Source of the DNA: Amyelois transitella
Taxonomy: Eukaryota; Arthropoda; Insecta; Lepidoptera; Pyralidae
Assembly (NCBI RefSeq): GCF_032362555.1
Contig: NC_083507.1
Location: forward strand, 933,001 to 997,000
DNA length: 64,000 nt
Direction: 5' to 3'
Part shown: positions 58,201-64,000 of the stretch, in pieces
Layout of the letters: the number at the start of each line of letters is the position of its first letter
How positions within the stretch are numbered: the first letter of the stretch is position 1
Notes under the pieces: model-generated
Told to the model about the DNA's origin: nothing
Databases searched by the model: none
The model's input: the letters and a program-made list of their open reading frames with translations, nothing else
Translations under genes and position numbers: made by a program

Positions 58201-61200
58201 AACCGATATTTTTCTTTTAACGTTTTTAAATATCCTTTAGATGAGTACACTTAACAGTTAAATTTATGCAGTTGAATTAAAAGTCACCCTGTATATATCT
58301 GTTTCTCAGGTGGAAGCGATGATAGCGGCGTTGAAGTTGATAGCGGCTGTGGCGAGGGAAGACGAAGCCGCTTGCGCTAACATATGCGAGAATCTGCAGT
58401 GGGACGCCGTCAACGTTATGTTTGGTGAGCCATGTTCTTCTTCTTCCTTATGGCTTTAGTCCCGGTTGCATCCTCACCACTCTGGAGAGGAGCCCGGGGT
58501 ATGCCTTTGACCATGGATCCTGGATTGAGTGAGTCAGGTTTTTACATGAAGCGACTCCCGTCTGACCTTCGCAACCTTTGCAGGGGAACCCGTATTGGAT
58601 CGATCATGGTTACACATCCAGTTGCCTGAATGTGCAGGTTTCCTCACGATGTTTTCCCTTGCCGTGAGAGCATCGGTTAGTATTTTTAAATTCTAACCGA
58701 TGCTCGGCCTCTGCGGCGCAGCGGTAGTACGCTTGTCTGTGACACCGGAGGTCCCGGGTTCGAATCCCGGCCAGGGCATGATGAGAAAAGAACTTTTTCT
58801 GATTGGCCTGGGTTTTGGATGTTTATCTATATACTACATATTTATTACAAAATGTAGTATCGTTGAGTTGTAATCTCGTAACACAAGTTTCGTACTTACT
58901 TCCAGGCTAATTCAATCTGTGTAATTTGTCCCGTACATATTTATATTTATTTATTTTTTGTATTGGTGCCGGGAACCACGCGGCACCGTAAGAGCATCGG
59001 TTAGTATATCTTCAATTCTGAATTTGTCGATCAGGTCTGATCTGCTGCCACATCCCCATCCAGCTGAAGGCGGAGCTGTGCCTGACCCTGGGAGCCCTGG
59101 GGCGCACCGCGGGCACGGCGGGCCGCGTGTGGGCCGCGCTGGAGGCCGCCCGGCTGGTGGGGCCCGCGGCGCGCGCCCTCGACCACGAGCTGCAGGAGGT
59201 GAGGGGCGTCTCAACTGTAGCTGGTTGATTCTTAAACATACATATTGTCACGTGATTCTATGTATGTTTAAGAATCGAACAGCTGTGTAATGTATGTTTA
59301 AAAATCGAACAGCTGTGTAATGTATGTTTAAGAAACGAACAGCTGTGTAATGTATGTTTAAGAATCGAACATCTGTGTAGTGTATGGTTAAGAATCGAAC
59401 AGCTGTGTAATGTATGTTTAAGAATCAAACAGCTGTGTAGTGTATGTTTAAGAATCGAACAGCTGTGTAATGTATGTTTAAGAATCGAACAGCTGTGTAA
59501 TGTATGGTTAAGAATTAAACAGCTGTGTAATGTATGTTTAAGAATCGAACAGCTGTGTAGTGTATGTTTAAGAATCGAACAGCTGTGTAATGTATGTTTA
59601 AGAATCGAACAGCTGTGTAGTGTATGTTTAAGAATCGAACAGCTGTGTAATGTATGTTTAAGAATCAAACAGCTGTGTAGTGTATGTTTAAGAATCGAAC
59701 AGCTGTGTAGTGTATGTTTAAGAATCGAACAGCTGTGTAGTGTATGTTTAAGAATCGAACAGCCGTGTAGTGTATGGTTAAGAATCGAACAGCTGTGTAG
59801 TGTATGTTTAAGAATCGAACAGCTGTGTAGTGTATGTTTAAGAATCGAACAGCTGTGTAGTGTATGTTTAAGAATCGAACAGCTGTGTAGTGTATGTTTA
59901 AGAATCGAACAGCTGTGTAGTGTATGTTTAAGAATCGAACAGCTGTGTAGTGTATGTTTAAGAATCGAACAGCTGTGTAGTGTATGTTTAAGAATCGAAC
60001 AGCTGTGTAGTGTATGTTTAAGAATCGAACAGCTGTGTAGTGTATGTTTAAGAATCGAACAGCTGTGTAGTGTATGTTTAAGAATCGAACAGCTGTGTAG
60101 TGTATGTTTAAGAATCGAACAGCTGTGTAATGTATGTTTAAGAATCGAACAGCTGTGTAATGTATGTTTAAGAAGCGTCAAGGGATATAGACGTCTATAT
60201 CCCTTGCGGGATAGAGCTAACAGTCTTGAAATGACTGATAGGCCACGTTCAGCGAAATGCGAAATTTCATGAAGATTAGTTCAGTAGATTATGCGTGAAG
60301 AGAAAAAACAAGCAGATAAACTTACTTTCGCCTTCATAATATTGGTTAAGATTAATTTGTCGTAAACGTCTTTTGTGCATGACAATATTAGCTGGGATGA
60401 TTGTAAGATTGATTGATTTTAATTTATCAGTAATTTCTGTTATATCTATCTCATTAATAAACATTTTGCCTAATTTATCATATGTCCCATCTACAGGTGG
60501 AATGCCGCATGGAAGAGTACCCCCTATCCCGGGCGTTTCTGACCCTCCTGGACTCTCTGTGTGCGGCCGCGCCGCTGCCCCGGGCCCTGGGCGCGGGCGC
60601 GCGGCCCCCGGGGCTCGATCCCTACGTGCAGTACGTGCTCGACAAGCTGGCCTTGCCCGCGCCCCACAGACCCCACGCTAAGCCAACGGAGAAATGGCAG
60701 GTTAGTGGCCTTGTTTATAGAGCTAGAGATATAATTATGTTCTCTCCAACCTCATTATCAAGTTATCACACCTATGAAGTAGCAGGTTAGCTGATAACTC
60801 TATAGCTATGAATATGTGTCGCAACAGCCAATCACGGGACGCTATCAGCTAATAACAGCGAAGAGTCTTAATCGCGCAAGCAAAGATTTCTAGGATTGGA
60901 GCATATATACAACTTTCGACACAACGTCTTATACATATAAGCCTCTTTGTAACACGAGTCAAGTTAAAAGGTAGGTAAACAAAATTATTTTGATTGTGTG
61001 TATTTTCAGATACTATCCCTATGCTTCCGTCTATTCGCCCGCTGGCTCGACCAATACGAGCCAAGCGCGTCAGATTTCCCCCCGCCGGGAAGGGAACCTG
61101 ATACCAACCCGCCGCCCGGATTCAGACTGCTTTTACAACTACACACAAAGTCTGAGCTACTACGATTACTGCTGAATTCTCTGGATGAAACGCAGCAGTT

Positions 61201-64000
61201 GCTGGATAGCCAGCCTGATGGAAGAGTGAGTATTTCTTATTGTAAACTAGCGACCCGCCCCGGCTTCGCACGGGTGCAAAATTATAAATGTTATTATACA
61301 TAAAAACCTTCCTCTTGAATCACTCTACCTGTTACAAAAAACCGCATCAAAATCCGTTGCGTAATTTTAAAGATTTAAGCATACAGACAAACAGACTAAA
61401 ATAGCGACTTTGTTTTATACTATGTAGTGATGAAGAATAATAAAGTTTGCGATTTAGTCGGATTATAGTGAAGCATTTGATCGAATCAATTATAATGGAT
61501 GTTGTATCTAACAGATGATTTTTTGGTTTATCTGGAAAGTTATGTGAGTAACCTAATTTGTTCTTGTAAAAAATTAAGTAAACATTTCGCCATTGACCCT
61601 TTAATGCATTTAAGACGACGTAATTTAAAGGGACTCCGCAAGGTATTATTTTAAGACCGCTTCTTTTTTTTATGCATTTTTTCAATCATTCATTAGTTAT
61701 TTTTCTTTTATAGTTCATTTCCTTTCTATTTGTAGGAAAGTAAAAGATAATTTTTATATTTTCTCAGGTATACATAGAACAGTGTCTCATCAGCGTACTG
61801 CAAATATTAGAGAGAGCATTGACGTTAGAGCGGCCGCTAGTCAACGCAGCGTCAGAATCCGGTCGGGCTGTACTTATTGTCGGACTGTCCAAACTTATAC
61901 TTGGTATGTATCGTTATTTTGATATTATAATTCAATTACTTATTGAAATTTTTTGACTTACAATTTTATAATATTTATATGGGGTTAAGCCTGCAGAGAA
62001 AGAAACTTTCTGACGATGCGTATTATTTTATTAATGTCTGTCTGTTTTGCAAAAGATTGTTTGATATATTGATATTGCAAGCCTTGTAATTGTACTTATC
62101 GTTGTAAATTACTAACAGTGGAGGAAAGCACGGGTTATTTTAATATTTCTCACTATTAAAGATATACACAAAAATAAAGAGAAAATATTGGTATGCTTAT
62201 CCACATCCACACTAATAATAAAGAGGAAAGATTTGTATTTTTGTATGTTTGTGTGGAATAAACTCAAAAACTACTGGTCCGATTTTGTTAAAATTTGGCA
62301 CAGATATAGAATAGACCTTCAAAAGTGACATAGGCATAAATTTGTTTTGAAATAAATTTATTTCAAAATATAAAACACAAAAATATGTCCACCCGTGCGA
62401 AGCCGGCGCGGGCCGCTAGTAATGAATAAACTCAAAAACTATTGGACTGATTTTCACTGAATTTGGTACAAATAAAAAATAAACCTAAGGGACTAAAATA
62501 ACTTTATTTTCTGGAATTTCTCTCGGGGGCGAAGCCCTGGAAAAAATCTGGTCTTCCATATTTAAGTGGTTGCACTGCTGCGTTTCCTCTGCAGAGCAGT
62601 TTCTAGGCCCGTCACATGAATAATGCAAATATCAAGTCCTAACGTGGCAGAAATAGCCAATATTCTCTGAAGACCAATTTCAGAATTTGAAATTATTGCC
62701 CTTTGACATCCGATATCTTGTTCACAAAGCTGACAAATTAGAATTACATTTTAAATAAAAAAGTAATGCGAGCAAAACATCTGATGAGAAATTAGAAATT
62801 GGATTTTAATGAATTTAAATTTTGTGATATTTCGGCCTTGGGGTGGGTGTATCATAACGTCATCATAATAGGTTATCTTTTGTCTCCTAGCCCCAGAAGG
62901 CCCAGAGAGCCAAGACCGCCTGGTGACGTGCTGCCGCGTGCTGCAGCACGCCGCCACCCTGCCGTGCGCGTGCGCGCGTGCCGTGGCGCTGCTGCTGCGC
63001 GCGCTGCAGACCAGCTCCACGGCCGCCAGGCACCTGCTGGCGGCCGTCACACACCGCCACAGCTTGGCCAGGGACATCAGGTGACTGACACACACACACA
63101 TCGCGTGCTGTGGCGCTGCTGCTGCGCGCGCTGCAGACCAGCTCCACGGCCGCCAGGCACCTGCTGGCGGCCGTCACACACCGCCACAGCTTGGCCAGGG
63201 ACATCAGGTGACTGACACACACACACATCGCGTGCTGTGGCGCTGCTGCTGCGCGCGCTGCAGACCAGCTCCACGGCCGCCAGGCACCTGCTGGCGGCCG
63301 TCACACACCGCCACAGCTTGGCCAGGGACATCAGGTGACTGACACACACACACATCGCGTGCTGTGGCGCTGCTGCTGCGCGCGCTGCAGACCAGCTCCA
63401 CGGCCGCCAGGCACCTGCTGGCGGCCGTCACACACCGCCACAGCTTGGCCAGGGACATCAGGTGACTGACACACACACACATCGCGTGCTGTGGCGCTGC
63501 TGCTGCGCGCGCTGCAGACCAGCTCCACGGCCGCCAGGCACCTGCTGGCGGCCGTCACACACCGCCACAGCTTGGCCAGGGACATCAGGTGACTGACACA
63601 CACACACATCGCGTGCTGTGGCGCTGCTGCTGCGCGCGCTGCAGACCAGCTCCACGGCCGCCAGGCACCTGCTGGCGGCCGTCACACACCGCCACAGCTT
63701 GGCCAGGGACATCAGGTGACTGACACACACACACATCGCGTGCTGTGGCGCTGCTGCTGCGCGCGCTGCAGACCAGCTCCACGGCCGCCAGGCACCTGCT
63801 GGCGGCCGTCACACACCGCCACAGCTTGGCCAGGGACATCAGGTGACTGACACACACACACATCGCGTGCTGTGGCGCTGCTGCTGCGCGCGCTGCAGAC
63901 CAGCTCCACGGCCGCCAGGCACCTGCTGGCGGCCGTCACACACCGCCACAGCTTGGCCAGGGACATCAGGTGACTGACACACACACACATCGCGTGCTGT
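46225..64000 (+). CDS. Nup205: Nuclear pore protein Nup205, first 18 exons (runs off the right edge)
   Basis: Exons: 46225-46240, 46626-46786, 47388-47508, 47799-47976, 48720-48920, 50309-50390, 51558-51661, 51994-52273, 52611-52747, 53183-53380, 55081-55272, 56209-56326, 58310-58424, 59035-59198, 60497-60700, 61010-61225, 61768-61903, 62891-63080. They give 937 codons plus 2 nt in continuous phase, about half of a typical 2000-residue Nup205. Diagnostic stretches: LWTPYKELV with SLFKNPA, GLPRGLVAVLLYYDG, EEYYQRRLHNLITDF (seen as EEYYQRR), LIEVECRMEEYPLSRAF-type motif (VECRMEEYPLSRAF), LGAGARPPGLDPYVQYV. Nup205 is an alpha-solenoid scaffold of the inner ring. Exons 5, 8, 10, 11 and 18 each have tandem partial copies that include the 5' splice site. 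Later exons (12-15, 18) are far more GC-rich than exons 6-9. Confidence 0.93.
46885..46985 (-). mobile_element. LINE 3' fragment (family L)
   Basis: (CATA)n, AAATCACGCCTCTTTCCC to GATCTCTGCATACTT. A more decayed reversed piece lies at about 46490-46590. Confidence 0.75.
48005..48205 (+). mobile_element. LINE 3' fragment (family L)
   Basis: ATCTTGATCAAATTAAGGAC to AAAGAGGCGTGAGTTTATG and (TATG)n. It begins about 28 nt after the Nup205 exon 4 donor and is open in frame from YLDQIKDVLVKGQVK. Confidence 0.85.
48290..48490 (-). mobile_element. SINE-1 copy
   Basis: Reverse: GTGGGGTAGACGGAGCC, GGCCCATCGCCTAAAAG, TGGTGCCGGGAACCACAC. A short SINE-2 head (48222-48255) precedes it and a forward 3' piece (48600-48680) follows. 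Confidence 0.78.
48846..49450 (+). repeat. 120-bp tandem array of the end of Nup205 exon 5
   Basis: Five exon ends at 48920, 49040, 49160, 49280 and 49400, each AATACCAG|GTATG. Each unit is about 65 nt of exon plus 55 nt of intron start. Junctions read TACTACAG or AACTATAG followed by the exon piece. Copies 2 and 5 share one junction type, copies 3 and 4 another, so the array is somewhat old and rearranged. A decayed sixth piece is near 49861-49910. The copies contain in-frame stops if spliced in. Confidence 0.92.
50109..50249. mobile_element. Palindromic MITE
   Basis: ACTCGATCAAACAC at the left faces GTGTTTGATCGAGT at the right, with inner arms CGCGAATTTG and CAAATTCGTG. About 140 bp with roughly 40-bp imperfect TIRs, in Nup205 intron 5 just upstream of exon 6. 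Confidence 0.75.
50618..50691 (+). mobile_element. SINE-1 fragment cut by the next element
   Basis: GGTGCCTTGTGGTTCCCGGC, then after a deletion CAATTCTATCATTTAGCC. It stops where the long-TIR element starts. Confidence 0.6.
50692..51446. mobile_element. Long-TIR DNA element, about 0.75 kb
   Basis: Outer ends ATAATAGGCTATTACACT and AGTGTAAAATAGCCTATTAT are inverted. Inner arms AACGCCATCCGCCATG and CATGGCGGATAGCGTT, and GACGTCATACTTTTAGTAAA and TTTACTAAAAGTATGACGTC, are also inverted. A 74-codon open frame (50910-51134) in the middle has no recognised domain. Non-autonomous; the superfamily was not assigned. Confidence 0.75.
51730..51900 (+). mobile_element. SINE-3 3' half
   Basis: GATTGATCATGGTTACACATC, AAGAGCATCGGTTAG and the reversed tRNA-like part (CACCTTACCGTTTCGACC) in Nup205 intron 7. 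Confidence 0.7.
52169..52440 (+). repeat. 157-bp tandem duplication of the end of Nup205 exon 8
   Basis: The last 105 nt of exon 8 (52169-52273) recur at 52326-52430 with about four substitutions, again followed by GTAATT. The unit carries the donor but no acceptor. Confidence 0.92.
53256..54345 (+). repeat. 184-bp tandem array of the end of Nup205 exon 10
   Basis: Exon ends at 53380, 53564, 53748, 53932, 54116 and 54300. Each extra unit is 59 nt of intron start (GTAATGTCACG to CCGACACAG) plus 125 nt of exon end. The five extra copies are almost identical; only GACGACGATAG against GACGGTGATAG separates them, so expansion was recent. The exon piece is 125 nt, not a multiple of three. Confidence 0.95.
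54840..55030 (+). mobile_element. LINE 3' fragment (family L)
   Basis: AAATTAAGGACCAAATTAA to AAAGAGGCTTGATTTTATG and TATG tail, about 50 bp upstream of Nup205 exon 11. An older degenerate piece lies at 54665-54790. Confidence 0.78.
55169..55762 (+). repeat. 139-bp tandem array of the end of Nup205 exon 11
   Basis: Exon ends at 55272, 55411, 55550 and 55689 plus a truncated fifth unit. Each unit is a 36-nt GT...TAG segment, pyrimidine/purine alternating (TCTG)n, and 103 nt of exon end. The first junction keeps TAGCCCTGG of the exon; later ones read TAGCTCTGG, which shows the order of expansion. Units are otherwise nearly identical. Confidence 0.95.
55893..56085. repeat. Dispersed repeat E
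   Basis: AATTCAAAATTTTTATTC, GCTTAATAATTGTCAAAAC and CGCTTCCAAGGCGTCAGTG, close to the copy at 9522-9735. Confidence 0.7.
56384..56609 (+). mobile_element. Non-autonomous Helitron (family H1) in a (TA)n tract
   Basis: TC start within TATATATATC and CACAGCTAG end with hairpin, in Nup205 intron 12. It has an internal deletion relative to the 709 copy. Confidence 0.85.
56925..57585 (+). mobile_element. MITE-1, copy 2 (internally duplicated)
   Basis: The left TIR is damaged (GACGTGACATTTAAAAC), the right TIR is intact (AAAGTCACCCTG). The stretch GTCGAGATCGCTCAGCTGAA and its flank occurs twice inside. Confidence 0.85.
57823..58291 (+). mobile_element. MITE-1, copy 3, at a 3' splice site
   Basis: 469 bp, both TIRs intact (CAGGGTGACATTTAAAAC and TTAAAAGTCACCCTG), flanked by TATA on both sides. 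Its right end is only 18 bp from the start of Nup205 exon 13, so the branch point must lie in or beside the element. Confidence 0.9.
58433..58700 (+). mobile_element. SINE-3 body
   Basis: ATGGCTTTAGTCCCGGTTGC to CGTGAGAGCATCGGTTAG. It starts 8 nt after the Nup205 exon 13 donor and is followed by SINE-2. Confidence 0.82.
58704..58947 (+). mobile_element. SINE-2, complete, with tRNA-like promoter
   Basis: The head (58706-58775) has the A-box region TGCGGCGCAGCGGTAGTACG and a perfect B-box GGTTCGAATCCC. The body is CTGATTGGCCTGGGTTTTGG and the tail GTGTAATTTGTCCCG. This is the most intact SINE-2 copy in the window and the one that could be transcribed by RNA polymerase III. Confidence 0.88.
59252..60175. 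repeat. 30-bp minisatellite, about 31 copies
   Basis: Unit GAATCGAACAGCTGTGTAGT plus GTATGTTTAA. Because 30 is a multiple of three, the minus strand stays open for 307 codons as a 10-residue repeat (LKHTLHSCSI). The left half mixes TGTAA and TGTAG variants, while the right half is nearly uniform TGTAG, so homogenisation is recent there. Both ends adjoin SINE-1-like words (CACGTGATTCTATG left, ATAGACGTCTATATCCC right). Lies in Nup205 intron 14. Confidence 0.95.
60183..60255 (-). mobile_element. SINE-1 3' fragment
   Basis: ATATCCCTTGCGGGATAGAG to GATAGGCCACGTTCAGC, reversed, abutting the minisatellite. Confidence 0.72.
61247..61430 (-). mobile_element. Non-autonomous Helitron (family H3)
   Basis: 184 bp, reversed, CTAG at 61247 next to the GC-rich hairpin (GACCCGCCCCGGCTTCGCAC), TC at 61429-61430. 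Same length as the copy at 40539. It begins 22 nt after the Nup205 exon 16 donor. Confidence 0.9.
62206..62419 (+). mobile_element. Non-autonomous Helitron (family H4)
   Basis: TC start (TCCACACTAATAATAAAG), 3' hairpin (CACCCGTGCGAAGCCGGCG) then GGCCGCTAG. A second, older related piece follows to about 62545 (GGGGGCGAAGCCCTGG). Confidence 0.85.
62977..64000 (+). repeat. 127-bp tandem array of the end of Nup205 exon 18 (continues past the window)
   Basis: Exon ends at 63080, 63207, 63334, 63461, 63588, 63715, 63842 and 63969, each GACATCAG|GTGACTG. Each unit is the intron start with (CA)n and about 100 nt of exon end. Copies after the first are essentially identical. The original exon reads CGTGCCGTGGCGC, the copies CGTGCTGTGGCGC. 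The array is cut by the right edge. Confidence 0.95.

Larger units (their letters stand above)
56701..58291 (+). repeat. Segmental tandem duplication of a LINE fragment plus MITE-1
   Basis: Unit A is 56701-57585 and unit B is 57603-58291. Both begin GTGATAGAAGATGTAGTTAC, carry the same family L piece ([14 protein letters not shown]) cut at the same point (AGAGTAGAATATATAAC), then MITE-1. Unit A has an extra internal copy of about 190 bp of the MITE. So a MITE landed in a LINE fragment and the pair was later duplicated. Confidence 0.88.

Noticed and set aside
58706-58775. Stand-alone tRNA gene.
   Set aside because: Good A and B boxes, but it continues into the SINE-2 body seen elsewhere, and no full cloverleaf with a mature acceptor stem is evident.
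59258-60181. 307-residue antisense protein of LKHTLHSCSI repeats.
   Set aside because: Caused by a stop-free 30-bp minisatellite. No start context, promoter or domain.
63081-64000. Series of 92-residue open frames on the minus strand starting MCVCVSHL.
   Set aside because: Identical products of the 127-bp repeat with no independent gene features.
1-64000. Retrovirus, LTR element or other virus-like insertion.
   Set aside because: No paired LTRs, capsid, envelope, integrase or polymerase signature was recognised. All reverse-transcriptase-related pieces belong to one LINE family.

Overview
The window is nuclear DNA of a lepidopteran insect, most likely a moth. The evidence is AT-rich intergenic DNA with short host exons and GT-AG introns, a dense load of Lep1-type non-autonomous Helitrons (TC start, 3' hairpin, CTAG end), tRNA-derived SINEs with A/B boxes, 5'-truncated LINEs with (TATG)n tails, and insect-type gene models. 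There is no bacterial, organellar or clearly viral segment. The species cannot be named from sequence alone.

Nine host genes can be rebuilt exon by exon with consistent splice phases. From left to right: an RRM protein with a long lysine-rich N-terminus (-, 248-3405); its head-to-head paralogue with two RRMs and an RGG-like tail (+, 4237-13411); Raf kinase (-, 17697-28650, 11 exons, complete); a zeste-like Myb/SANT protein (+, 28998-32848); IMP3 of the U3 snoRNP (-, 33671-34925); an unidentified coiled-coil protein (+, 35927-37300); an intronless RBM45 homologue (-, 38342-39910); the cap-2 methyltransferase CMTR2 (+, 41720-45442); and the first 18 exons of nucleoporin Nup205 (+, 46225 to the right edge, about 937 codons). 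The first eight genes form four successive divergent pairs. The products share broad RNA and nuclear themes (RNA binding, rRNA processing, mRNA capping, nuclear pore) plus one MAPK-pathway kinase, but nothing suggests one dedicated system.

The space between exons is filled by three SINE families (called SINE-1, -2 and -3 here), one LINE family known only from its 3' end, at least four Helitron families, a 0.47 kb terminal-inverted-repeat MITE present three times, other inverted-repeat elements, and minisatellites.

The most unusual feature is a repeated pattern in Raf and Nup205. At eight places the 3' end of a coding exon has been copied together with its 5' splice site and the start of the next intron, never with the 3' splice site. 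Seven are tandem (units of 120, 157, 184, 139 and at least 127 bp in Nup205; about 254 bp and a compound array in Raf) and one is a dispersed inverted copy of Raf exon 5. In three arrays an exonic AG sits exactly at the repeat junction, so every unit reads as a mini-intron (GT...AG) plus a partial exon. I know of no named phenomenon that matches this recurrence. It could be real biology (nascent introns, decoy splice sites) or partly an assembly effect, and it is the main thing to check.
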